From NCBI RefSeq assembly GCF_042682045.1, contig NZ_JBHUGS010000002.1:372001-436000 (forward strand): a stretch of 64,000 nt of DNA, given 5' to 3'. Shown here one piece after another: positions 50,368-58,296 of this stretch. Position 1 is the first letter of the stretch, and every line of letters begins with the position of its first letter. The notes beneath the pieces are model-generated. The model saw nothing but the letters and a program-made list of their open reading frames with translations. It had not been told where the DNA came from and ran no database searches. Source of the stretch: Sphingomonas_R arantia. GTDB taxonomy: Bacteria; Pseudomonadota; Alphaproteobacteria; Sphingomonadales; Sphingomonadaceae. The position numbers and the translations under genes were made by a program.

Positions 50368-52356
50368 ATGTCCGCCGACGATCTCTTTGCCGCAGCGCCC
50401 GCCACCGGTTCGGGCGATTATGACGCGTCGTCGATCGAGGTGCTGGAGGGGCTGGAGCCGGTCCGCCGCCGGCCCGGCATGTATATCGGCGGGACGGACG
50501 AGCGCGCGTTCCACCATCTGGCGGCCGAGGTGCTCGACAACGCGATGGACGAGGCGGTCGCGGGCCACGCCAACCGCATCGACATGGCGCTGGGTGCTGG
50601 CAACCGGTTGACCATCGTCGACAACGGGCGCGGCATCCCGGTCGATCCGCATCCGAAATTCCCCGGCAAGTCCGCGCTCGAGGTGATCCTGACCACGCTC
50701 CATTCGGGCGGCAAGTTCAGCGACAAGGCCTATGCCACGTCGGGCGGCCTGCACGGCGTCGGCGTGTCGGTGGTGAACGCGCTGTCGTCCGACACGGTGA
50801 TCGAGGTCGCGCGCAACCGTGCGCTGTACCGCCAGAGCTTTTCGCGCGGCCTGCCGACGAGCGAGCTGATCGAGGTGGGTGGCGCGCCCAACCGTCGCGG
50901 GACGAGCGTCGCGTTCACGCCCGACACGGAGATCTTCGGCGAGGCGGCGGGGTTCAAGCCGGCCCGGCTGTACCGGCTCGCGCGGTCGAAGGCCTATCTC
51001 TATGCCGGCGTCGAGATACGCTGGCGCTGCGATCCCGCGCTGCTGACCGACGAGACGCCGGCCGAAGCCGTGTTCCAGTTTCCGGGCGGGCTGTCGGACT
51101 ATCTTGCCGAGCAGCTGGGCGACCGCGAGACCGCGACGACCAGTTTCTTTGCGGGCAAGCAGGACTTTCCCGGCACCGCGGGGCGCGTCGAGTGGGCGGT
51201 CGCGTGGCCTTTGTGGTCGGAGGGGTCGTACACCTATTATTGCAACACCATCCCGACGCCCGATGGCGGGACGCACGAACAGGGCCTGCGCGCGGCGCTG
51301 ACCAAGGGGATCCGCGCGTTCGGGGCGCTGGTCGGGCAGAAGAAGGCGACCGACATCCAGGCGGAGGACATCGCGGTCGGCTGCGAGCTGATGCTGTCGG
51401 TCTTCATCCGCGATCCGCAGTTCCAGAGCCAGACGAAGGACCGGCTGACCAGCCCGGAGGCCGCGCGGCTTGTCGAGAATGCGGTGCGCGACCATTTCGA
51501 CCATTATCTGACCGACGATATGGCGCGCGGCCGCGCGCTGCTCGGGTTCGTGCTCGACCGGATGGACGACCGGCTGCGCCGCAAGGCGGAGCGCGAGGTG
51601 AAGCGCAAGACGGCGACGTCGAAGCGCTCGCTCCGCCTGCCCGGCAAGCTGACCGATTGCGCGTCGGACAGCCCCGCCGGCACCGAATTGTTCATCGTCG
51701 AAGGCGACAGCGCGGGCGGTTCGGCCAAGCAGGCGCGCGACCGCAAGACGCAGGCGGTGCTGCCGATCCGCGGCAAGATCCTGAACGTCGCCTCCGCCAA
51801 CCGGGCGAAGATCGGTGCGAACAGCGAGATCGGCGATCTGATCCAGGCGCTCGGCTGCGGCACGGGAAAGACGTGCGATCCCACGCTGCTGCGTTACGAG
51901 CGGATCGTGATCATGACCGACGCGGACGTCGACGGCGCGCATATCGCGACGTTGCTGATGACGTTCTTCTTTCAGGAGATGCCGGACTTGGTGAGACGCG
52001 GGCATCTGCATCTGGCGCAGCCGCCGCTGTACCGGCTGACCGCGGGCGGCAAGTCCGCCTATGCGCGCGACGATGCGCACCGGGCGGTGCTGGAGAAGGG
52101 GAAGGATTTCCGGGGAAAGAAGGTCGACGTCTCGCGCTTTAAAGGGTTGGGCGAGATGAACCCGCAGCAGTTGCGCGAAACGACGATGGACCCGAAGAGC
52201 CGTTCGATGCTGAAGATTGTGCTGCCGGCGGATTATGAGGAGCGGTCCGCGGTGCGCGACCTGGTCGATCGGCTGATGGGCAAGCATGCCGAGCACCGCT
52301 TTGCGTTCATCCAGGCGAACGCCGCGAAGCTGGACGAAGACGCGATCGATGCGTGA
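50368..52356 (+). CDS. parE: DNA topoisomerase IV subunit B
   Basis: 662-residue ATPase subunit that decatenates chromosomes with ParC. The GHKL ATPase has VRRRPGMYIGGTDERAFHHL, EVLDNAMDEAVAG and DNGRGIPVDPHP. SGGLHGVGVSVVNALS is motif III. The Toprim domain contains FIVEGDSAGGSAKQARDRKT, LPIRGKILNV and TDADVDGAHIATL. The length and lack of a large insert favour ParE over GyrB. ATG at 50368. Confidence 0.93.
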   Translation: MSADDLFAAAPATGSGDYDASSIEVLEGLEPVRRRPGMYIGGTDERAFHHLAAEVLDNAMDEAVAGHANRIDMALGAGNRLTIVDNGRGIPVDPHPKFPGKSALEVILTTLHSGGKFSDKAYATSGGLHGVGVSVVNALSSDTVIEVARNRALYRQSFSRGLPTSELIEVGGAPNRRGTSVAFTPDTEIFGEAAGFKPARLYRLARSKAYLYAGVEIRWRCDPALLTDETPAEAVFQFPGGLSDYLAEQLGDRETATTSFFAGKQDFPGTAGRVEWAVAWPLWSEGSYTYYCNTIPTPDGGTHEQGLRAALTKGIRAFGALVGQKKATDIQAEDIAVGCELMLSVFIRDPQFQSQTKDRLTSPEAARLVENAVRDHFDHYLTDDMARGRALLGFVLDRMDDRLRRKAEREVKRKTATSKRSLRLPGKLTDCASDSPAGTELFIVEGDSAGGSAKQARDRKTQAVLPIRGKILNVASANRAKIGANSEIGDLIQALGCGTGKTCDPTLLRYERIVIMTDADVDGAHIATLLMTFFFQEMPDLVRRGHLHLAQPPLYRLTAGGKSAYARDDAHRAVLEKGKDFRGKKVDVSRFKGLGEMNPQQLRETTMDPKSRSMLKIVLPADYEERSAVRDLVDRLMGKHAEHRFAFIQANAAKLDEDAIDA

Positions 52357-52390
52357 GGCCGGGGTCGCGCCCCGACACCGAAGTGTCACA

Positions 52391-52419
52391 CTGGACGCGC
52401 GCTGCTGCTGCACTATATA
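52391..52419 (+). promoter_or_regulatory. Putative tetR promoter
   Basis: CTGGAC (52391-52396), 17-bp spacer, TATATA (52414-52419). The -35 is weak and the -10 strong. A start 7 nt after the -10 would leave only about 3 nt before the ATG at 52429. The operator at 52417-52430 covers its 3' end. Confidence 0.45.
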
Positions 52420-52430
52420 CCGTTCGGTAT
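52417..52430. promoter_or_regulatory. TetR operator 1 (over the tetR start)
   Basis: ATACCG-TT-CGGTAT, perfect 6-bp arms around TT, overlapping the -10 and the first two bases of the start codon. It shares TACCG..CGGTA with the palindrome at 53047 and is related to the one at 53094. Autorepression is expected. Confidence 0.7.
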
Positions 52431-53043
52431 GAATAGCTTGTCCAAGATCTCGATCTGCAAGGGTCGCCCGCGCGAGTTCGATCTCGAAACCGCGCTGGCG
52501 GCTGCGCTCCGCGTGTTCTGGAAGAACGGTTACGAGGCCGCGTCGATGGCCGAGCTGACCGCCGCGATGGGGATCACCAAGCCGAGTCTGTATGCCGCGT
52601 TCGGCAACAAGGAGGCGCTGTTCCACAAGGCGCTCGACCTCTACGAGCGCGAGAAACTGGCCTACATGACCTCCGCGGTCGAAGCGCCGACCGCGCGTGC
52701 GGTGGCGGAACGGCTGCTGCACGGCGCGTTGCAGATGCAGACCAGCACTTGCGACCCCAAGGGTTGCCTGGGCGTCATCAGCACGGCGGCCTGCGGAGTC
52801 GAGGCCGAGCCGATCAAGGCGGAGGTGATGAAGCGCCGCGCGTCGTCCGAGGCGGCGATTGTGCGGCGATTCGAGCAGGCGAAAGCCGACGGCGAGTTTC
52901 CCGAGGGGCTCGAGCCTGCCGCGCTCGTCCGCTACCTGTTTGCGATCATGTCGGGCATGGCGTTGCAGGGCGGGTCCGGTGCCACGGCCGCGGAACTGCG
53001 CCAACTGGTCGAAACCAGCATGGCGGTCTGGCCCACCAAATAA
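52429..53043 (+). CDS. TetR/AcrR-family repressor of the efflux operon
   Basis: 204-residue repressor. The N-terminal helix-turn-helix is FDLETALAAALRVFWKNGYEAASMAELTAAMGITKPSLYAAFGNKEALF (about residues 17-65). The C-terminal ligand domain includes CDPKGCLGVISTAAC with three cysteines and ends LVETSMAVWPTK. The inducer is unknown. It lies directly before the RND efflux genes, with related palindromes at its own promoter and at the pump promoter. ATG at 52429; there is no visible ribosome-binding site, which fits a very short leader. Confidence 0.9.
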   Translation: MNSLSKISICKGRPREFDLETALAAALRVFWKNGYEAASMAELTAAMGITKPSLYAAFGNKEALFHKALDLYEREKLAYMTSAVEAPTARAVAERLLHGALQMQTSTCDPKGCLGVISTAACGVEAEPIKAEVMKRRASSEAAIVRRFEQAKADGEFPEGLEPAALVRYLFAIMSGMALQGGSGATAAELRQLVETSMAVWPTK

Positions 53044-53046
53044 ATC

Positions 53047-53058
53047 TACCGCGCGGTA
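53047..53058. promoter_or_regulatory. TetR operator 2
   Basis: TACCGCGCGGTA is a perfect 12-bp palindrome, 4 bp after the tetR stop and just upstream of the efflux -35 box. It matches the arms of operator 1. Confidence 0.65.
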
Positions 53059-53068
53059 CAAAAGCCGA

Positions 53069-53097
53069 TTGACGCGATGAACCTCAGGTTTATATAC
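53069..53097 (+). promoter_or_regulatory. Efflux operon promoter
   Basis: TTGACG (53069-53074) with an AT-rich -10 region TATATAC (53091-53097), giving a spacing of 16-18 bp depending on the exact hexamer. It is the best promoter between tetR and the pump. Operator 3 covers its -10 and start-site region, and operator 2 lies just upstream. Confidence 0.65.
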
Positions 53098-53107
53098 CGA
53101 CTGGTAT
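53094..53107. promoter_or_regulatory. TetR operator 3
   Basis: ATACC-GACT-GGTAT has perfect 5-bp arms. Compared with operator 1 one inner base differs (ACCGACTGGT against ACCGTTCGGT). Its position over the -10 suits steric repression of the efflux operon. Confidence 0.6.
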
Positions 53108-53345
53108 CGAAGCAGTCCCCCGCAACGGGGTCCGCAGACGGGGGACCAGCGACCATGACACTGAGCACCTGACCTTACGGCTTCGGCCGTTTCCAACACC
53201 CATCATTGACCGGATACCGCGTGTCGCCCGTGCGATCGCGCATGTCCTCCTGCGTCCGCCGCGTGGCGCATCGCCGACGGATCGTCCGTCGGTGGCTGCC
53301 GGCGCACGTCCCCGCTCCACCGCCTTGAACCGCAAGGAATTTTCC
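53108..53345 (+). other. Structured leader of the efflux operon
   Basis: About 240 nt between promoter and first gene. GTCCCCCG (53115-53122) pairs with CGGGGGAC (53139-53146), but CCCC (53118-53121) can instead pair with GGGG (53127-53130). A 5-codon ORF MTLST (53155-53172) is followed 4 nt later by a UUCG hairpin ACGGC-TTCG-GCCGT (53177-53190). CCGACGGA-TCG-TCCGTCGG (53274-53292) is a perfect 8-bp stem, inside a possible Arg-rich 28-codon ORF (53242-53328). No known riboswitch is recognised. Confidence 0.45.
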
Positions 53346-53756
53346 ATGGCCTATCTGGACATCGACGACATGTTCGCACCCGCCGCCCGCACCTTCGCCT
53401 CCGCGCCCGCCACGATCAGCCCCGCCGCGACGGCGGATGCCGGATTCCGCCCGCTGGAATGGAGCGTGATCGCGCTGGCCAAGCGCGACACGCTGCGCAG
53501 TCTCAGCGAACCGAGCCGGCTGTCGCGCGCGATGGGGAGTTTGTTCGGGCAGGAGACGCCCTCGCGGCTCGCCGACCCGCGGCTGGAGGCGCTGCGCCGG
53601 ATGGCGGTCTATGCGTGGCGGCACGGCTTCGCGCTGCCCAAGGCGGAAATCGAGCGGTTCCTGTCCGCCGGGTTTCAGGAACAGCAGATCGAGACATTGG
53701 TCACCAGCGTGACCGGCATGCGTGTGAGCGCCACGAAGCGGAGCCGATCGGCATGA
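53346..53756 (+). CDS. Unrecognised 136-residue protein heading the efflux operon
   Basis: Family not recognised. The N-terminal 40 residues are Ala/Pro-rich (MFAPAARTFASAPATISPAA) and are probably flexible. The rest looks helical: EWSVIALAKRDTLRSLSEPS, then LADPRLEALRRMAVYAWRHG and LPKAEIERFLSAGFQEQQIETL. No signal peptide or membrane segment is seen. ATG at 53346 has AAGGAA 7 nt upstream, better than the upstream in-frame start at 53292. It overlaps the membrane-fusion gene by 4 nt, so it is translated with the pump and controlled by the same TetR operators. Confidence 0.75.
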   Translation: MAYLDIDDMFAPAARTFASAPATISPAATADAGFRPLEWSVIALAKRDTLRSLSEPSRLSRAMGSLFGQETPSRLADPRLEALRRMAVYAWRHGFALPKAEIERFLSAGFQEQQIETLVTSVTGMRVSATKRSRSA

Positions 53757-55015
53757 ATATGGATACCCCGATTTCGCGGACGGACGCGGTGCAACCCGAT
53801 GCGCGCCGCCGCCGGCCGAGCTGGCAGCGCGGCGCGATGGTGCTGGTGCCGGTCGCGCTGCTCGGTGCGGTTGGTGTGAAGCTGTTCGACCAGCCCAATG
53901 CGGCGGTGGCAGCCCCTGCCCCGCCCGCGGTGACGGTGGCGGCGCCGCTCGTCCGCCAGGTGAGCGAGTGGGACGATTATGTCGGGCGGTTCGCCCCGAG
54001 CCGCACGGTCGAGATCCGACCGCGCGTGGCGGGCGAGGTGACCGCCGTTCATTTCCGCGACGGCGAGATCGTCCGCAAGGGCCAGCTGCTGTTCACGATC
54101 GATCCGCGGCCGTTCGCCGCTTCACTGGCCGAGGCGCGCGCTAATGCGGCCAGCGCGTCGAGCGCGCTGACGCTGGCGCGCACCGATCTCGGTCGCGCGC
54201 AGCGGCTCGTCGCGGACGAGGCGGTGTCGGCGGGTGAGGTCGACGCGTTGCGTGGTCGGTTGCAGGCGGCGCAGGCGGCGCTCGCGGCGGCCAATGCGCG
54301 GGTCCGGGCGCGGGCGCTCGACGTGTCGTTCACGCAGGTTCGCGCCCCGATCGGCGGGCGGATTTCCGACCGCCGCGTCGATGCGGGCAACCAAGTGGCG
54401 GGCGGCGAAGGCACCGGCGGCACCGTGCTGACCACGATCAACGCGCTCGATCCGATCTACTTCACGTTCGACGGGTCGGAAGCGCTGTTCCTCAAGGGCC
54501 AGCGCGCACGGCGTGCCGGGGCGGCGCCTGCCGCGGTCGAGATCCGGTTGCAGGACGAGGCGGAGCATCGCTGGCACGGGCGGCTCGACTTCACCGACAA
54601 CGGGCTCGACCAGCGATCGGGCACGATCCGCGGGCGGGCCGTGCTGTCCAACCCCAATTATTTCCTGACGCCCGGCATGTTCGGCAATATGCGGCTGGCA
54701 AGCGTCGGCACGCGGACCGCGATGCTGGTGCCCGACGACGCCGTCCAGACCGATCAGGCGCGCAAGATCCTGCTGACCGTCGACCGCCGCAACATGGTGG
54801 TGGCGAAGCCGGTCGAGCTCGGCCCGGTGGTCGGCGGGCTGCGCATCGTGCGGTCGGGGATTGGCCCCGACGACCGGATCGTCATCACCGGCACGCAGAT
54901 GGCGATGCCCGGATCGCCGGTGCAGCCCAAGCCCGGGCGCATCACGCCGCAGGCCGCGGTGGCGACGCCGACGGCGGTCCAGCCGGTCGCGGGCGAGGCC
55001 ACGCTGGCCAGCTGA
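53753..55015 (+). CDS. RND efflux membrane-fusion (periplasmic adaptor) protein
   Basis: 420-residue adaptor linking pump and outer-membrane channel. One N-terminal membrane anchor (GAMVLVPVALLGAVGVKLF). The barrel/lipoyl part has VSEWDDYVGRFAPSRTVEIRPRVAGEV and FRDGEIVRKGQLLFTIDPRPF. The alpha-hairpin spans about residues 125-190 (LAEARANAASASSALTLART). LDVSFTQVRAPIGGRISDR returns to the lipoyl domain. ATG at 53753 overlaps the preceding stop (ATGA). AcrA/MexE-type; no lipobox is seen. Confidence 0.94.
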   Translation: MNMDTPISRTDAVQPDARRRRPSWQRGAMVLVPVALLGAVGVKLFDQPNAAVAAPAPPAVTVAAPLVRQVSEWDDYVGRFAPSRTVEIRPRVAGEVTAVHFRDGEIVRKGQLLFTIDPRPFAASLAEARANAASASSALTLARTDLGRAQRLVADEAVSAGEVDALRGRLQAAQAALAAANARVRARALDVSFTQVRAPIGGRISDRRVDAGNQVAGGEGTGGTVLTTINALDPIYFTFDGSEALFLKGQRARRAGAAPAAVEIRLQDEAEHRWHGRLDFTDNGLDQRSGTIRGRAVLSNPNYFLTPGMFGNMRLASVGTRTAMLVPDDAVQTDQARKILLTVDRRNMVVAKPVELGPVVGGLRIVRSGIGPDDRIVITGTQMAMPGSPVQPKPGRITPQAAVATPTAVQPVAGEATLAS

Positions 55016-55107
55016 CCTAGGCTCAGCCCACTCTGATCGACCTCCCGACCTCGCCCACCAGGGCGGGGACGGCGGACCGCGCCCCCTCCTGTTCGAGGAC
55101 AGACATC

Positions 55108-58100
55108 ATGCGCTTCTCGCGCTTCTTCATCACCCGGCCGATCTTTGCGGCCGTCATCGCGGTCATCATCACCATCGTGGGCGCGATCGCGTACCTGGCG
55201 CTCCCGGTGTCGCAATATCCCGACATCGTGCCGCCGACCGTGACGGTCAGCGCGACCTATCCCGGTGCGTCGGCCGAAACGGTCGCCGAAACCGTGGCCG
55301 CGCCGATCGAACAGGAGATCAACGGCGTCGACAACATGCTGTACCAGTCGTCGCAATCGACCGGGGACGGCAATGTCACGATCACCGTGACGTTCAAGAT
55401 CGGCACCGATCTGGATGCGGCCCAGGTGTTGGTCCAGAACCGCGTCTCGGTGGCCGTGCCGCGATTGCCGGAGGATGTGCAGCGGCTGGGCGTGGTGACG
55501 CGCAAGACGTCGCCCGACTTCCTGATGGTGGTGAACCTCGTGTCGCCCGACCGGTCGCTCGATCGCGGCTATATCTCGAACTATGCGCTGACCCAGGTGC
55601 GCGACCGGTTGAGCCGGATCGACGGCGTGGGCGACGTGCGGCTATTCGGTGCGCGCGACTATGCGATGCGCGTCTGGATCGATCCGGGCCGGGCGGCGGC
55701 GCTGGACCTGACCGCGGGCGAGATCGTCGCGGCGTTGCGCGCCCAGAACGTCCAGGTCGCGGCCGGGACGCTCGGGCAGCCGCCTTATGATCAGGGTGCC
55801 GCGTTCCAGCTGAACGTCGAGACGCAGGGCCGGCTGACCGATCCAAAGCAGTTCGCCGACGTCGTGATCCGCACCGATGCGCAGGGCCGCCAGGTCCGCG
55901 TGTCCGACGTCGCGCGGGTCGAGCTGGGCGCGCAGGATTACGGCGCCAACACCTATCTGAGCGGCGAGCCGACGGTCATCGCCGCGGTGTTCCAGCGCCC
56001 CGGATCAAACGCGCTGGCCGCGGCCGAGGCGGTCAATGCCGAGATGGAAACAATGTCAAAGAAGTTTCCCAAGGGCCTGGAATATCGCGTTATCTATAAC
56101 CCAACCGAGTTCATCGCGCAGTCGATCGACGCGGTGAAGCATACGCTGATCGAGGCGATGTTCCTCGTCGTGCTCGTGATCCTGGTGTTCCTCCAGAAAT
56201 GGCGTGCGGCGATCATCCCGATCGTGGCGATCCCGGTCTCGCTGATCGGGACCTTCGCAGTGCTGGCGGCGGCGGGCTATAGTCTCAACAACCTGTCGCT
56301 GTTCGGGCTGGTGCTGGCGATCGGCATCGTGGTCGACGATGCGATCGTGGTGGTCGAGAATGTCGAGCGCAACCTGGAGCATGGCCTGACCCCGCTGGAG
56401 GCGGCGCGGACGTCGATGGACGAGGTGTCGGGTGCGCTCGTCGCGATCGTGCTGGTGCTGTGCGCGGTGTTCGTGCCGACGGTGTTCCTGACCGGGTTGT
56501 CGGGTGCGTTCTACCGCCAGTTCGCGGTTACGATCTCGACCGCGACGATCATCTCGCTGCTGCTGTCGCTGACGCTGTCGCCGGCGCTCGCCGCGATGCT
56601 GCTGAAGCCGAACGAGACGAGCGAGAGCGGTAACCGGCTGGTCCGCGTGACGCGTCGGGCGGGCGACTGGTTCAATCGCGGGTTCGAGCGGATGAGCGAC
56701 GCCTATGCGCGGCTGACCGCGAAGCTGGTGGCCGCGCCGAAGCGGATGATGATCGGCTATGCCGCGCTGATCGCGGTGACCGCCGCGGTATTCGCGGTGA
56801 CGCCGACCGGGTTCGTGCCGGCACAGGATCAGGGCTATTTCCTGACCGTGATCCAGTTGCCGTCCGGCGCGTCGGTCGAGCGGACCGATGCGGTGATGCA
56901 GAAGGTCGCCAAGCGCATCCTGCCGCTGGCCGGCGTGAAGGGGGCGGTGATGCTCGCCGGGTTCGACGGACCGTCGCAGACGCTCGCACCGAATTCAGCC
57001 GCGGCCTATATCCCGTTGAAAAGCTTCGAGGAACGCCAGGAACTCGGCGTGACGTTCGCCGGGATCATGGACGAGGCGCGCAAGGCGACCGGCGATATCA
57101 CCGAAGCACGGTTGCTGATCATCCCGCCGCCGCTGATCCAGGGGATCGGTTCCGCGGGCGGATACCGGCTGATGGTGCAGGACCAGGGTGGCCATGGCTA
57201 TCAGGAGCTGGGCAAGACGGCGGGCGGGCTGATCGGCCAGGCGAACCAGACGAAGGGGCTGGCGCAGGTCTTCACCTTCTTCGACACCGCCACGCCGCGC
57301 ATCTTCGCCGATGTCGACCGTGCCAAGGCCAATCTGCTGGGTGTCCCGCCGGAGCGTGTGTTCGAGGCGTTGCAGGTCTATCTCGGTTCGGCATTCGTCA
57401 ATGATTTCAACCTGCTGGGGCGGACATATCGCGTCACGGCCCAAGCCGATGCGCCGTTCCGTGCCACCACCGCGGACATCGCCAACCTGAAGACGCGGTC
57501 GAACAGCGGTGCGATGGTGCCGGTCGGGTCGGTCTCCACGTTCCGCGACAAGACCGGCCCGTACCGCGTCGTGCGTTACAATCTGTTCCCCGCGGTGGAA
57601 GTGGACGGCGACACGGCGCCCGGTTTCTCGTCCGGCCAGTCGCTGGTCGCGATGGAGAAGCTGGCCGAGACCGCCCTGCCCGCCGGCTATGCCAGCGAGT
57701 GGACCGGGATCGCGTTCCAGCAGAAGTCGGCGGGCAGTACCGCGGCGATCGTGTTCGGGATGGCGGTGCTGTTCGTCTTCCTGGTGCTCGCCGCGCAATA
57801 TGAGAGCCTGACCCTGCCGCTGGCGATCATCCTGATCGTGCCAATGTGTCTGCTTGCCGCGATGACCGGCGTGAACCTGCGGGGGATGGACAATAATGTC
57901 CTGACGCAGATCGGGCTGGTCGTGCTGATCGCGCTGGCGGCGAAGAACGCGATCCTGGTCGTGGAGTTCGCCAAGCAGGCGGAGGACCGCGACGGGCTGA
58001 CCCCGATGGAGGCGGCGGTACGCGCGGCGCGGGACCGGTTGCGGCCGATCCTGATGACCAGCTTCGCGTTCATCCTCGGCACCGTGCCGCTGGTGATCGC

Positions 58101-58284
58101 GAAGGGCGCGGGCGCCGAACTGCGCCAAGCACTCGGGACCGCGGTGTTCTTCGGCATGATCGGGGTGACCGGGTTCGGTCTGCTCTTCACGCCCACCTTC
58201 TACGTCGTCGCGCGTGCGCTGGCCCTGCGGTTCGAACGCCGCCGGACACGGCACGCGACGCCGACCCTCCAGCCCGCCGAATAG
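55108..58284 (+). CDS. RND multidrug efflux pump, HAE-1 family
   Basis: 1058-residue proton-driven inner-membrane pump of AcrB/MexF type. It starts RFSRFFITRPIFAAVIAVII and continues LPVSQYPDIVPPTVTVSATYPGASAETV. TM4 carries GLVLAIGIVVDDAIVVVENVERNL with the proton-relay DD. PTVFLTGLSGAFYRQFAVTI and LSLTLSPALAAMLLKP are family motifs, repeated in the second half (AAKNAILVVEFAKQAEDRDGL). It ends with a charged tail. A 92-bp gap follows the adaptor gene. Substrates cannot be read from sequence. Confidence 0.96.
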   Translation: MRFSRFFITRPIFAAVIAVIITIVGAIAYLALPVSQYPDIVPPTVTVSATYPGASAETVAETVAAPIEQEINGVDNMLYQSSQSTGDGNVTITVTFKIGTDLDAAQVLVQNRVSVAVPRLPEDVQRLGVVTRKTSPDFLMVVNLVSPDRSLDRGYISNYALTQVRDRLSRIDGVGDVRLFGARDYAMRVWIDPGRAAALDLTAGEIVAALRAQNVQVAAGTLGQPPYDQGAAFQLNVETQGRLTDPKQFADVVIRTDAQGRQVRVSDVARVELGAQDYGANTYLSGEPTVIAAVFQRPGSNALAAAEAVNAEMETMSKKFPKGLEYRVIYNPTEFIAQSIDAVKHTLIEAMFLVVLVILVFLQKWRAAIIPIVAIPVSLIGTFAVLAAAGYSLNNLSLFGLVLAIGIVVDDAIVVVENVERNLEHGLTPLEAARTSMDEVSGALVAIVLVLCAVFVPTVFLTGLSGAFYRQFAVTISTATIISLLLSLTLSPALAAMLLKPNETSESGNRLVRVTRRAGDWFNRGFERMSDAYARLTAKLVAAPKRMMIGYAALIAVTAAVFAVTPTGFVPAQDQGYFLTVIQLPSGASVERTDAVMQKVAKRILPLAGVKGAVMLAGFDGPSQTLAPNSAAAYIPLKSFEERQELGVTFAGIMDEARKATGDITEARLLIIPPPLIQGIGSAGGYRLMVQDQGGHGYQELGKTAGGLIGQANQTKGLAQVFTFFDTATPRIFADVDRAKANLLGVPPERVFEALQVYLGSAFVNDFNLLGRTYRVTAQADAPFRATTADIANLKTRSNSGAMVPVGSVSTFRDKTGPYRVVRYNLFPAVEVDGDTAPGFSSGQSLVAMEKLAETALPAGYASEWTGIAFQQKSAGSTAAIVFGMAVLFVFLVLAAQYESLTLPLAIILIVPMCLLAAMTGVNLRGMDNNVLTQIGLVVLIALAAKNAILVVEFAKQAEDRDGLTPMEAAVRAARDRLRPILMTSFAFILGTVPLVIAKGAGAELRQALGTAVFFGMIGVTGFGLLFTPTFYVVARALALRFERRRTRHATPTLQPAE

Positions 58285-58296
58285 GGAATCAATACG

